A DNA stretch of 64,000 nucleotides from the NCBI GenBank assembly GCA_002412775.1, contig DHVT01000012.1, positions 62,001-126,000 on the forward strand. Direction: 5' to 3'. The notes below the pieces were generated by a model. It saw only the letters and a list, made by a program, of their open reading frames with translations, did not search any database and was not told the DNA's origin. Every line of letters starts with the position of its first letter. Within the stretch, counting starts at the first letter, position 1. Source of the stretch: Firmicutes bacterium UBA5201 (lineage in GTDB: Bacteria > Bacillota > Clostridia > Peptostreptococcales > Acidaminobacteraceae). The position numbers and the translations under genes were made by a program. Shown piece after piece: positions 33,883 to 42,146 of the stretch.

Positions 33883-34191
33883 ATGTACGCAATTATTAAA
33901 ACAGGTGGTAAGCAATACAAAGTTGAGCAAGGCGATGAGATTTTCGTAGAGAAATTAGACGTAAATGAAGGCGATACTGTTGATTTTACTGATATTTTAG
34001 CAATTTCAAACGAAGAAGGCCTACAAGTCGGAGATACAGTTTCCGCAGCTAAAGTTACTGCTTCTGTAGTTAAAAACGGCAAGGGTCCCAAAGTAATCAT
34101 TTTCAAGTACAAGTCAAAGAAAGATTACCGTAAGAAGCAAGGCCACAGACAACCATACACCAAAGTAAAAATCGAAAGCATCAGTTTGTAA
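33883..34191 (+). CDS. rplU: 50S ribosomal protein L21
   Basis: The 102-aa product begins [18 protein letters not shown] and ends with [26 protein letters not shown], the rRNA-binding signature of bL21. AGAGGAGGTG precedes the ATG. First gene of rplU-prp-rpmA, preceded by a structured leader. Confidence 0.98.
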   Translation: MYAIIKTGGKQYKVEQGDEIFVEKLDVNEGDTVDFTDILAISNEEGLQVGDTVSAAKVTASVVKNGKGPKVIIFKYKSKKDYRKKQGHRQPYTKVKIESISL

Positions 34192-34194
34192 GAA

Positions 34195-34545
34195 ATGATT
34201 AATATTGTTTTCACGACTTCTAGGGGACATTATAAAGCTCTTAAAGTCACTGGTCATGCGTATTCTGATGAACCAGGCAAAGATTTGGTGTGTGCGGCGG
34301 TATCCACTTTGGCTCAAACCTTGGTGAACGCGGTAGAGCAAATCGGTAAAGTGCCTGAGGATCAAATTCAGTGTACGATAGACAATGGTTATTTGGAGCT
34401 TGTAATTGATGAGCGTTATTTAAACGACTCAATTGATATAGCTTTTAAAACGATAATGATCGGAATCGAAGGAATAGAAATGACGTATCCAAAATACGTC
34501 AAGCACAGAAATAAGGAGGTGCATGGAAATGTTGAAAATGTTTAA
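34195..34545 (+). CDS. prp: Ribosomal-processing cysteine protease Prp
   Basis: The 116-aa product (YsxB/DUF464) has the catalytic His in [13 protein letters not shown] near residue 22 and Cys in [12 protein letters not shown] near 34. Prp removes the N-terminal extension of L27 in Firmicutes and related bacteria. Its substrate is encoded immediately downstream with a fitting cleavage motif. It overlaps rpmA by 17 nt. Confidence 0.95.
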   Translation: MINIVFTTSRGHYKALKVTGHAYSDEPGKDLVCAAVSTLAQTLVNAVEQIGKVPEDQIQCTIDNGYLELVIDERYLNDSIDIAFKTIMIGIEGIEMTYPKYVKHRNKEVHGNVENV

Positions 34546-34810
34546 CTTACAGTTATTTGCAAGTAAAAAAGGTGTAGGTTCTTCTAAAAACGGTCGTGAC
34601 TCCGCGTCGAAAAGACTAGGTGTAAAAAGAGCTGACGGACAAACTGTTAGCGCTGGTAGCATCCTGATCAGACAAAGAGGCACGAAAGTTCATCCTGGCA
34701 ACAATGTTGGCAGAGGTGGCGATGACACATTATTCGCTTTAGTAGACGGTGTCGTGAGATTTGAAAGAAAAGGCAGAGATAAAAAACAAGTAAGCGTTTA
34801 TGAAGCTTAG
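34529..34810 (+). CDS. rpmA: 50S ribosomal protein L27 (precursor with cleavable N-terminus)
   Basis: The 93-aa product starts [20 protein letters not shown]; Prp would cut after LQLFA or its Phe to expose [14 protein letters not shown], the part that reaches the peptidyl transferase centre. [19 protein letters not shown] and [14 protein letters not shown] are standard. The start at 34529 is 9 nt after AAGGAGG; an ATG at 34523 is too close. Terminator follows the stop. Confidence 0.97.
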   Translation: MLKMFNLQLFASKKGVGSSKNGRDSASKRLGVKRADGQTVSAGSILIRQRGTKVHPGNNVGRGGDDTLFALVDGVVRFERKGRDKKQVSVYEA

Positions 34811-34813
34811 TCT

Positions 34814-34847
34814 AAATGTCCATCATCAATGATGGACATTTTTATTT
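34814..34847 (+). terminator. Terminator of the rplU-prp-rpmA operon
   Basis: AATGTCCATCAT and ATGATGGACATT form a 12-bp stem with a 2-nt apex (4-nt loop after opening one pair), then T run. Confidence 0.9.
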
Positions 34848-34890
34848 AAAACCATTATATTGTATATATAAGATTGATTTGAGGTGTATT

Positions 34891-36168
34891 ATGTTTGTAG
34901 ATGTAGCGAAAATTCATATAAAGGCAGGCAACGGTGGGAATGGTAGAGTCAGTTTCCGTCGTGAGAAGTATGTGCCTGACGGAGGTCCAGATGGTGGCGA
35001 CGGTGGTCGCGGCGGAAGTATCGTTGCGTACGTAGACTCTAGCATGCGCACTCTCATGGATTTTAGATATAAGACGAAGTATTTTGCAGAGCCAGGAGAA
35101 GACGGTGGTAAAAAGAAAATGACCGGCAAGACTTCTGAGGATCTGGTAATAAGCGTTCCACAAGGGACGATCATAAGAGATCTCAATACTGGTAAAGTCA
35201 TTGCGGATCTTAAAGAACCTGGACAACGTGTCGTTTTGGCAAAAGGCGGCAGAGGCGGCAAAGGAAACTGGCATTATGCGACACCGACAAGACAGGCGCC
35301 TACATTTGCTGAAAAAGGGTTTAATGGTATTGAAAGATCCATTTCACTTGAACTTAAAATGCTCGCTGACGTGGGTTTGTTAGGTTATCCAAATGTTGGT
35401 AAATCAACATTTTTAGCGGCTACTACCAAAGCGAAACCGAAGATTGCAAATTATCATTTCACAACACTTCAACCGAATCTCGGTGTAGTTGAAGCAATCA
35501 AAGGAAAGAGTTTTGTTCTTGCCGATATACCTGGATTGATTGAAGGCGCAAAAGAAGGTGTTGGACTTGGGCTTGAGTTTTTAAGACATGTCGAAAGAAC
35601 GAAAATCCTGATTCATGTCGTAGATATTTCCGGTCATGAAGGCAGAGAGCCTTATGAGGATTTCTGTATCATAAATAAGGAAGTTTTCGGATACAGTGAT
35701 CGACTTTCAACCAGAAAACAAGTCGTTGCAGCCAATAAAATGGACCTGCTTGAAGACAATGAGGTCTATGAAGCATTCAAAGCCAAAATTGAAGCTGACG
35801 GGTATCCTGTATTTCCAATATCTGCAGCTACGGGCGAAGGTGTTGATGAGTTGCTGAATTATGTGACTACAATGCTGGATTCCATTGAGGATGAACCTTT
35901 GATTGATGAAGAAGACTACTTCGTTGAAGATCTTGACATCTCTGATGTCAATGAGATCAAATTCTTTAAGGATGAAGATGTTTATTGTGTTGAGGGACAA
36001 TTTATAGAGCGCATTTTATATTCAACGGATTTAACAGACATAGAATCACTGAGACGTTTTCAAAATGTGCTTAAGTTAAGAGGTGTCTTTGACCATTTAA
36101 GAGAAATGGGTATCGAAGATGGTGACACTGTACGTATATTTGAAATTGAATTTGAATTCTATGCATAG
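34891..36168 (+). CDS. obgE: GTPase Obg/CgtA
   Basis: Ribosome-assembly and stress GTPase, 425 aa. The Gly-rich Obg fold (AGNGGNGRVSFRREKYVPDGGPDGGDGGRGG) is followed by the G domain (GYPNVGKST near 165, DIPGLIEGAKEGVGLG, NKMD) and a C-terminal OCT domain with acidic linker. GAGGTG precedes the ATG at 34891; the open frame extends upstream to 34816 but through the previous terminator. It heads the obg-yhbY-nadD-rsfS run. Confidence 0.96.
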   Translation: MFVDVAKIHIKAGNGGNGRVSFRREKYVPDGGPDGGDGGRGGSIVAYVDSSMRTLMDFRYKTKYFAEPGEDGGKKKMTGKTSEDLVISVPQGTIIRDLNTGKVIADLKEPGQRVVLAKGGRGGKGNWHYATPTRQAPTFAEKGFNGIERSISLELKMLADVGLLGYPNVGKSTFLAATTKAKPKIANYHFTTLQPNLGVVEAIKGKSFVLADIPGLIEGAKEGVGLGLEFLRHVERTKILIHVVDISGHEGREPYEDFCIINKEVFGYSDRLSTRKQVVAANKMDLLEDNEVYEAFKAKIEADGYPVFPISAATGEGVDELLNYVTTMLDSIEDEPLIDEEDYFVEDLDISDVNEIKFFKDEDVYCVEGQFIERILYSTDLTDIESLRRFQNVLKLRGVFDHLREMGIEDGDTVRIFEIEFEFYA

Positions 36169-36177
36169 GAGAACAAT

Positions 36178-36663
36178 ATGTTGACAGGAAAACAAAGAAG
36201 TTATTTGAAAGGGCTTGCGCATTCGCTCAAGCCAATGGCACAGCTTGGTAAAGATGGTCTTTCTGAGGCATTTGTCAATCAACTCAGTGAACTGCTTGAT
36301 CTACACGAACTCGTTAAAGTCAACGTTCTTGACAACAGTTCTGAGGATGCGCAGGAAGTGGCACTGGAAGTTGTAAAACTTCTGGACGCTGAATTTGTTC
36401 AGTGCATCGGCCATAAATTTATCATATACAGACAATCCAGAACCAATCCAATGCTTGAAATACCTGGTGCAGACAACAAAAGAGTATACATCAATCGTCA
36501 AAAAAAGGCTGTTCCAGTCAAAAAAGAAGAAAAGCTTTCAAAAAAGGGTGGTAAAATTTCCAAACCGCTTCAAGTCAAACGTTCGAAAGCAAGAAAAGAA
36601 AAATTGGAGAAAGTTGATAATTCAAGTGTCAACAAATCGAGAACAAGAGGCAGAAGCAAGTAA
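36178..36663 (+). CDS. yhbY: CRM-domain (YhbY) RNA-binding protein with long basic tail
   Basis: The first ~97 residues are a CRS1/YhbY domain: LTGKQRSYLKGLAHSLKPM, QLGKDGLSEAFVNQL and IGHKFIIYRQS. YhbY proteins associate with pre-50S particles. The remaining ~65 residues are Lys/Arg-rich (KRSKARKEKLEKVD..., RTRGRSK) and are absent from the usual ~95-aa form; they may add RNA affinity. TAGGAGAAC precedes the ATG. The stop overlaps the nadD start by one base. Confidence 0.9.
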   Translation: MLTGKQRSYLKGLAHSLKPMAQLGKDGLSEAFVNQLSELLDLHELVKVNVLDNSSEDAQEVALEVVKLLDAEFVQCIGHKFIIYRQSRTNPMLEIPGADNKRVYINRQKKAVPVKKEEKLSKKGGKISKPLQVKRSKARKEKLEKVDNSSVNKSRTRGRSK

Positions 36664-37844
36664 TGCCCGGAAAGAAAATCGGCATCATGGGAGGTACATT
36701 CGATCCAATTCATTATGGACATCTCATGCTTGCCGAACAAATTCGAACGAGTTTTTTTCTTGATGAAATTTTATTTATCCCAGTAGGGAAACCACCCCAT
36801 AAAACACATACCAATAGTGCCGATAAAGAGCAAAGATTGGAAATGACCAGGCTTGCAACCATTACAAATCCATATTTCCACGTTTCTGATATTGAAACCA
36901 AACGTAATGAGACAACTTATACGATTGATACGATAAAACGTTTGAAGGAATCGCTTTCACCCAATGATCAATTGTATTTTATCACTGGTGCGGATGCGAT
37001 TATTTTGCTTGATACATGGAAGAACTACGATGAGTTGATTCAACTTGTCACTTTTGTTGGGGCGACCAGACCGGGAGTGGATCTCGACAAGCTAAATGAC
37101 AAAGTCAAACAATTGATAGAGGATTATGACGCTAAGATTGAAATATGTTATATCCCAGCGCTTGCAATTAGTTCAACAGAAATTAGGAATCGTGTGGACG
37201 ATGAGAAAAGCATCCGTTACCTTTTGCCCGAATCCGTTGAATCCTATATTGAAAGCAAAGGACTTTACAAATCGCATCACCCGCAATATGATTTGTTGAA
37301 AGAGTATCTTAGACGTAATTTGAGTTTGCATAGGTATGAACATACCATTGAAACATCAAAACTGGCACGTAAACTGGCAGTTCGATATGGTGTCGATCCA
37401 TTGAAGGCAGAATTTGCCGGACTATGTCATGATTTCGCAAAAGAAATCGATAGAGAAAGCATGCTCAGACATATTGAGAATTTCACGGTCTACTTTGATC
37501 CGTGTATTCAAAAAAATCCCAATCTCGCACACGGTGAGGTTGGTGCGGAGCTTTTGAGGCAATATTTTGGCATTGAGGACGAATCCATTCTTGATGCCAT
37601 ACGTTGGCATACTTATGGCAATAGACATATGAGTACACTTTCCAAAATCATTTATGTGGCAGATATCATTGAACCCTCCAGAGAATTTGAAGGTTTGTCA
37701 AAACTGAGACACCTCGCATATGAGGATCTGGATCGGACCATGATTGCATATTATGAACTCAACAATTCCTATCTCAATGAAACCAAGAGTGGCATACACA
37801 GCTATACCCATGAAATGATCGATCATATCACAAGGAGCATCTGA
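36663..37844 (+). CDS. nadD: NadD-YqeK fusion: nicotinate-nucleotide adenylyltransferase with HD hydrolase
   Basis: Residues 1-200 are NadD: GIMGGTFDPIHYGHLMLAEQ (HxGH nucleotidyltransferase motif), GADAIILLDTWKNYDEL, ISSTEIRNRV. It makes NaAD from NaMN and ATP. Residues ~205-393 are a YqeK-type HD domain: HRYEHTIETSKLA, LCHDFAKEI, AHGEVGAELL, RWHTYG and YVADIIEP; YqeK members hydrolyse Ap4A symmetrically. The two are usually separate adjacent genes in Firmicutes; here one frame runs through. The stop overlaps the rsfS start (ATGA-type). Confidence 0.93.
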   Translation: MPGKKIGIMGGTFDPIHYGHLMLAEQIRTSFFLDEILFIPVGKPPHKTHTNSADKEQRLEMTRLATITNPYFHVSDIETKRNETTYTIDTIKRLKESLSPNDQLYFITGADAIILLDTWKNYDELIQLVTFVGATRPGVDLDKLNDKVKQLIEDYDAKIEICYIPALAISSTEIRNRVDDEKSIRYLLPESVESYIESKGLYKSHHPQYDLLKEYLRRNLSLHRYEHTIETSKLARKLAVRYGVDPLKAEFAGLCHDFAKEIDRESMLRHIENFTVYFDPCIQKNPNLAHGEVGAELLRQYFGIEDESILDAIRWHTYGNRHMSTLSKIIYVADIIEPSREFEGLSKLRHLAYEDLDRTMIAYYELNNSYLNETKSGIHSYTHEMIDHITRSI

Positions 37845-38182
37845 TGGCGGATCATATAACCCAACAAGCCTATAAAATGGCAGATATTCTCAGCAATAAG
37901 AAGGGACAAGATATTGTCATACTTTCAGTAAAAGGGATCAGTTCCATTGCCGATTATTTTATAATTGCCACAGGTACATCCTCAACGCATATCAATGCAC
38001 TATCCGATTATCTTGAAAAGGATTTTGGATACAATTTGAAGCATAAGGAAGGCAAGCAACAAGGCGGATGGCTTTTACTCGATTTCAGAGATATAGTTGT
38101 CCACATATTCAGCAATGACATGAGACAATATTATTCACTTGAGCGTATATGGAATGATGCTGAAGTCATTACAATAGAATGA
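37844..38182 (+). CDS. rsfS: Ribosomal silencing factor RsfS
   Basis: Binds L14 and blocks subunit joining in starvation. The 112-aa product has KGISSIADYFIIATGTSSTHINALSDYL and GGWLLLDFRDIVVHIFSNDMRQYYSLERIW, the family signature. The ATG shares a base with the nadD stop. Last gene of the obg run. Confidence 0.96.
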   Translation: MADHITQQAYKMADILSNKKGQDIVILSVKGISSIADYFIIATGTSSTHINALSDYLEKDFGYNLKHKEGKQQGGWLLLDFRDIVVHIFSNDMRQYYSLERIWNDAEVITIE

Positions 38183-38201
38183 ATTTTGAAAGGAGTATTT
38201 T

Positions 38202-38843
38202 GTGGAAAAATCTGTTCATCCAATCTTAGAAAAATTAATTCCCGTAGCTAAAGGGGTTTCAGAAACCTTTGGTTCCAATTGTGAAGTGGTCATTCATGAT
38301 TTCAGCAATATGGAGCAGTCCATTGTGGCAATTTTCAATGGACATGTGACGGGGAGAACTATTGAAACATCAATGACAGACTCGATACTCAACAAAATCA
38401 ACAAGCATCAAGATGGACATGATGTCTATAATTATACCGGCAAAAGCACATTGGGAAGAGAACTCAAATCCACAACAACCTTCATAAGAAATTTTGACAA
38501 CGAAATAATAGGATGCATGTGCATCAACTTTGATATCACTGATATGCTCAGTGCCAGAAACGTGATCAATGAACTTTGTAAAGTGGATGAGAAAGAAGTT
38601 GAAGCGATAGGTGAGATCAATAAGGTGAACGATGTTCTTTATGATATTGTTGAGATCACAATTCATAAATTTGGTCGCCCTGTCATATATCTGACGAAAG
38701 ATGAGAAAGTCAATATCGTAAAGGATCTGGAGGATAAAGGCGTATTTTTAATTAAGGGAGCCATTGATTACGTCGCAAACTCACTTCAGGTATCGCGTTA
38801 TACGATATACAATTACTTAGATGGCATAAGAGAAGGAAAATAG
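38202..38843 (+). CDS. YheO/DauR-type transcriptional regulator (PAS_6 and HTH)
   Basis: The 213-aa product has a YheO-like PAS domain (residues ~5-120: [49 protein letters not shown]) and a C-terminal helix-turn-helix ([26 protein letters not shown]). DauR, a family member, controls D-amino-acid catabolism. GTG start with GAAAGGAG upstream. ridA follows 13 nt later, so the pair may be linked to amino-acid or enamine metabolism. Confidence 0.88.
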   Translation: MEKSVHPILEKLIPVAKGVSETFGSNCEVVIHDFSNMEQSIVAIFNGHVTGRTIETSMTDSILNKINKHQDGHDVYNYTGKSTLGRELKSTTTFIRNFDNEIIGCMCINFDITDMLSARNVINELCKVDEKEVEAIGEINKVNDVLYDIVEITIHKFGRPVIYLTKDEKVNIVKDLEDKGVFLIKGAIDYVANSLQVSRYTIYNYLDGIREGK

Positions 38844-38856
38844 GAGGACAAGTATT

Positions 38857-39246
38857 ATGTTGAAATCAATTGCAACTGAAAAAGCACCAGCTGCTGTAGG
38901 ACCATACTCGCAAGGTATGAAAGCAGGCCCTTTCATTTATGTATCGGGGCAATTGCCAATCAATCCTGAAAACGGGGAATTGATCAAAGGGGACATCAAG
39001 GCATCGACAAGACAATCACTTGAGAATGCCAAGGCGATTATTGAAGCTGCCGGAGCAACACTGAACGATGTAGTCAAGGTGACCGTATTTTTGGCCGACA
39101 TCAAGCAATTTGCTGATATGAATAGCGTCTATTCCGAATATTTCACAGATCATAAACCTGCGAGAGCGGCATTCGAGGTAGCTAATCTTCCATTGCTCGC
39201 TGAAGTGGAAATCGAAATGATCGCATACAAAATTACAGACTTATAA
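38857..39246 (+). CDS. ridA: RidA enamine/imine deaminase
   Basis: The 129-aa product hydrolyses reactive 2-aminoacrylate-type enamines produced by PLP enzymes. Signatures: [45 protein letters not shown], and [24 protein letters not shown] with the substrate-binding Arg near residue 107. GGAGGACA precedes the ATG. Cotranscribed with the YheO-type regulator. Confidence 0.96.
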   Translation: MLKSIATEKAPAAVGPYSQGMKAGPFIYVSGQLPINPENGELIKGDIKASTRQSLENAKAIIEAAGATLNDVVKVTVFLADIKQFADMNSVYSEYFTDHKPARAAFEVANLPLLAEVEIEMIAYKITDL

Positions 39247-39250
39247 TCAA

Positions 39251-39280
39251 AAACCAGACTTATCCAAGTCTGGTTTTTTT
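39251..39280. terminator. Bidirectional terminator shared by ridA and the carboxypeptidase gene
   Basis: AAACCAGACTT and AAGTCTGGTTT form an 11-bp stem around ATCC, T run on the plus side, A run on the other. The carboxypeptidase stop codon (39260-39262, minus) lies inside the stem. Confidence 0.85.
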
Positions 39281-40561
39281 CTGATAGTGTCTTCTTTTGA
39301 TTTTGTTGATTCTGTGCATCGTCATGATGGTTCTCCATAATAGGATTGCAAGTAGGATTTTGACCAAAAATAGACTCCAAGACTTTTTTTCAGTGGAAAA
39401 GAATTGGGTGATGTCGTTCAGCAAATCCTCACCGATATAATTGTCGTCTGAAACCAGGGTGACTTGGTGCAGTAATGCATCATTCAGATAGAATTCCTTG
39501 GTGCCTATGACTTCACCTTTCTTAAGCGGCAATTCTATATGGCTCGATATCAGTTCTTTGAACTCTATATCTTCTATTTTATAGTCATTGGGTAAATCTA
39601 TGGAAACGGACTCAGCGTATATTGATGTTACGGAAGTCTGTTTTTTATTCGAAAGAGTGAGCGTCTTTGCAGGATCTCCAGATTTGGCAATCAGATGCTT
39701 CGTTGTTCCTGTGAAAGCGTAATCCATCATTTTGCGAGTATCTTCGTACATTGCAGTGCTTTGGGATTTTAACACAGCTGTGATAAATTGTCTGCCATCT
39801 TTCGTTGCTGAGCCCACAAAGCAAAATTGAGCCTCTGGTGTGTATCCGCGCTTGATGCCATCCGCGAATTCATAAGCGACGGGGACACGTTCGCCACCCA
39901 CGTCTATTAATTGCGTTGATCCGGCCATACCTTGATATAGACTATTTGTACTGTTCAGATACCTTGTTTCAGTTTTTTTATTGGTAGGTGGAATTTCATA
40001 ACGTTTTGCTTTTACGATTGTTCTAAATGTATCGTTTTTCATTGCATATCGTGCAATGATAGCAAGATCGTAGGCAGTTGAGATATGATCTTTGTTGTGT
40101 AAACCGTGAGGGTTCGCAAAATTTGAATTCAAGGCGCCCAATTCGGCTGCCCTGGCATTCATGACCTCGGCGAAGGCCTCAATCGATCCGGAGTGCTTTC
40201 TCGCCAAGACCTCAGCTGCATCGTTGGCACTTGCGATCATCAAAGAATACAGCAATTGTTCAACGGTTACTTCTTCACCGGGTTCGAGCGCAATGTGACT
40301 CCCACCGGCATAAGGAGATTCAGGATCGACAACAATGGTATCCCGTAAATTCATGTCTTCCAGTATGATGAGAGCAGTCAATATCTTTGTTGTGCTCGCC
40401 GGAAATAGTGGTGTGTGCTCATTTTTGGAATAAAGAACCTGCCCTGTTTCTGCATTGATGATTATTGCACCATCAGCTATCAGATCAATATCTGAAAATG
40501 TAGGAGTGTCAATCATAAATAGAATTAGAAAAAATAACCCTAGTGTCGCGAAATACTTCAT
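39260..40561 (-). CDS. D-alanyl-D-alanine carboxypeptidase (S11, DacF-like) with altered KTG motif
   Basis: The 433-aa product has a signal peptide (KYFATLGLFFLILFMIDTPTF), the S11 catalytic domain and a C-terminal membrane anchor (LFLVKILLAILLW) followed by a basic tail. Active-site Ser56 and Lys59 (PASTTK) and S111-A-N113 are present. The third motif, normally K-T-G in DGIKTGYT, reads DGIKRGYT (K237-R238-G239; codons AAG CGC GGA). This may change substrate binding or lower activity. The start at 40561 has GGAGGA 6 nt upstream; 20 further in-frame residues upstream lie over the promoter. Divergent from the ComEA-like gene. Confidence 0.9.
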   Translation of the reverse strand: MKYFATLGLFFLILFMIDTPTFSDIDLIADGAIIINAETGQVLYSKNEHTPLFPASTTKILTALIILEDMNLRDTIVVDPESPYAGGSHIALEPGEEVTVEQLLYSLMIASANDAAEVLARKHSGSIEAFAEVMNARAAELGALNSNFANPHGLHNKDHISTAYDLAIIARYAMKNDTFRTIVKAKRYEIPPTNKKTETRYLNSTNSLYQGMAGSTQLIDVGGERVPVAYEFADGIKRGYTPEAQFCFVGSATKDGRQFITAVLKSQSTAMYEDTRKMMDYAFTGTTKHLIAKSGDPAKTLTLSNKKQTSVTSIYAESVSIDLPNDYKIEDIEFKELISSHIELPLKKGEVIGTKEFYLNDALLHQVTLVSDDNYIGEDLLNDITQFFSTEKKSWSLFLVKILLAILLWRTIMTMHRINKIKRRHYQKKTRLG

Positions 40562-40586
40562 AGTGTCCTCCTCGGTTGTTATTTCT

Positions 40587-40615
40587 ATTATAATGAAAAG
40601 AGTGGGTTGTGGGAA
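40587..40615 (-). promoter_or_regulatory. Promoter of the carboxypeptidase gene
   Basis: On the minus strand TTCCCA and TATAAT (40587-40592) are 17 nt apart. It overlaps the divergent promoter of the ComEA-like gene. Confidence 0.5.
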
Positions 40616-40634
40616 CCCCAAAATATGTTATAAT
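40607..40634 (+). promoter_or_regulatory. Promoter of the ComEA-like gene
   Basis: TTGTGG, 16 nt, TATAAT with TGT just before (extended -10). Confidence 0.6.
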
Positions 40635-40667
40635 CAAACAAATATATGGTAATATTTAGGAGGTTGT

Positions 40668-41033
40668 GTGAAATATTTCAAATATATGTGGGCGATTATG
40701 ATTGTTTTGATTATTTTGATCCGATCTTATGGATACGAACCCAGCTATATCAAAAGAGAAATCAATGAGGACCAGCCTCAAATCGAGGTGTATTCCCAAG
40801 ATGCCATTTCCATGGTTTATGATCCCATCGATCAAGTCTATTATAGTTTGGATGCATTCCATCAACTTTCTGTGGAACAACTCAAACATTTTAAAGGCAT
40901 CGGCGATGTCACTGCCAGTTCGATCATCGAATATATCCGAGAAAACGGCGGCTTGAAATCATTTCATGAACTGATTGAGATCAAAGGAATAGGGGAGAAA
41001 AAGCTCGAAGGAATTCTCGAAAATTCCAAATAA
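40668..41033 (+). CDS. Membrane-anchored helix-hairpin-helix protein (ComEA-like)
   Basis: The 121-aa product has an N-terminal signal anchor (YMWAIMIVLIILIRSYGY), a short linker and a tandem helix-hairpin-helix domain: FKGIGDVTASSIIEYIRENGGLKSFHELIEIKGIGEKKLEGIL. ComEA proteins bind incoming DNA outside the membrane in transformation. It lacks the SLBB domain of longer ComEA, so it is the short type. comEC lies 16 kb away in this window. GTG start with AGGAGGT 7 nt upstream. Confidence 0.85.
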   Translation: MKYFKYMWAIMIVLIILIRSYGYEPSYIKREINEDQPQIEVYSQDAISMVYDPIDQVYYSLDAFHQLSVEQLKHFKGIGDVTASSIIEYIRENGGLKSFHELIEIKGIGEKKLEGILENSK

Positions 41034-41046
41034 TTAAATGAAATGA

Positions 41047-41055
41047 TGGTATAAT
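41047..41055 (+). promoter_or_regulatory. Extended -10 promoter of selD-selA-selB
   Basis: TGGTATAAT, 36 nt before the selD start; -35 is weak. Confidence 0.45.
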
Positions 41056-41090
41056 TAATGTTAACTACAATTATATGAGGAGGTGGATCA

Positions 41091-42128
41091 ATGTCATTCG
41101 TAAAACTGACAGAATATACAACGAGCGCTGGTTGAGCCGCTAAAATTGGTCCTGAGACCCTCGCACAAGTTTTGTGCGATTTACCAAAATTTGAAGATGA
41201 AAATTTGCTTGTTGGTTTTGAATCTTCTGATGATGCGGCTGTCTACAAATTAAATGAAGATCAGGCGTTGATTCAGACGCTGGATTTTTTTACGCCTATT
41301 GTCGATGATCCCTATGATTTTGGACAGATTGCTGCTGCAAATGCACTGAGTGACGTTTATGCCATGGGTGGCAAACCGGTACTGGCATTGAACATCGTCG
41401 GTTTTCCCAATTGTCTTTCTCCATTGATTCTCAAGGAGATCTTGAAAGGTGGAGCTGATAAAGTCAAGGAAGCCGGTGCATTGCTCGTTGGAGGACATTC
41501 CATCGAAGATAACGAACCCAAATATGGATTGTCGGTGAGTGGACTCGTTTCACCATCAAAAGTATGGGCCAACGTCGGCGCAAAAGCGGGAGATGTTCTG
41601 ATATTGACCAAACCGATTGGAACCGGTGTGCTGACAACCGCTCTCAAAGAAAATATGTTGGAACCTGAAACCTTGAGATATATTACTGCTATAATGGCCG
41701 GCCTCAACAAATCGGCTTACGAAGTCCTCATCAATCACACAGTGCACGCATGCACTGATATCACAGGGTTTGGACTGTTAGGTCATGCGCTTGAAATGGC
41801 CAAAGGCAGCAATGTGTCCATTGAAATCGACCACTTGAAAGTGCCAATCATCAAGGAAGCCATCCCTCTCGCTGAGATGGGGATCATTCCGGCAGGAGCT
41901 TATAAAAATCAGTCCCACGTGTCAAGATTCCTTGAAATCTCTCAGGAAATTCTAGAAGTTTACTATGATCTGTTCTGTGACCCACAGACATCAGGTGGTC
42001 TACTTGTATCAGTTCCTGAATCGGAAGCTGAGGAGATTGTTCGTGCTCTGGAAAAAAACAATGCCTTTGCATACTCGATCATAGGTAGAGTGGTTGAGTT
42101 CGAATCCAAATACGTCAAAGTATACTAG
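41091..42128 (+). CDS. selD: Selenide, water dikinase SelD, a selenoprotein (Sec15)
   Basis: Makes selenophosphate from selenide and ATP. The true start is ATG 41091, 7 nt after GAGGAGGT. Codon 15 (41133-41135) is an in-frame TGA in TSAG-Sec-AAKIGP, at the place of the catalytic Cys/Sec of the family (GAGCGCKI in E. coli). Downstream are the ATP-binding motifs [39 protein letters not shown] and [14 protein letters not shown]. An ordinary ORF call would begin only at an internal start (41172) and lose the active site. Length 345 aa including Sec. selA and selB follow. Confidence 0.96.
41131..41180 (+). promoter_or_regulatory. SECIS-type element after the selD UGA
   Basis: Downstream of the UGA, GGTC (41148-41151) pairs with GACC (41156-41159) around CTGA, placing a loop about 17-20 nt after the UGA, within the distance bacterial SECIS loops keep. 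A second hairpin, TCGCACAA/TTGTGCGA with a 3-nt loop, follows at 41161-41179. Which one SelB reads cannot be decided by eye. Confidence 0.55.
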
Positions 42129-42146
42129 TCATAAAGAAGGAAGACT

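Noticed and set aside
34816..34890. N-terminal extension of Obg
   Set aside because: It would run through the rpmA terminator; ATG 34891 has GAGGTG and gives the normal Obg N-terminus.
41172..42128. SelD starting at an internal codon after the TGA
   Set aside because: The shorter form lacks the catalytic residue and has no ribosome binding site; reading through TGA as Sec is far better supported.
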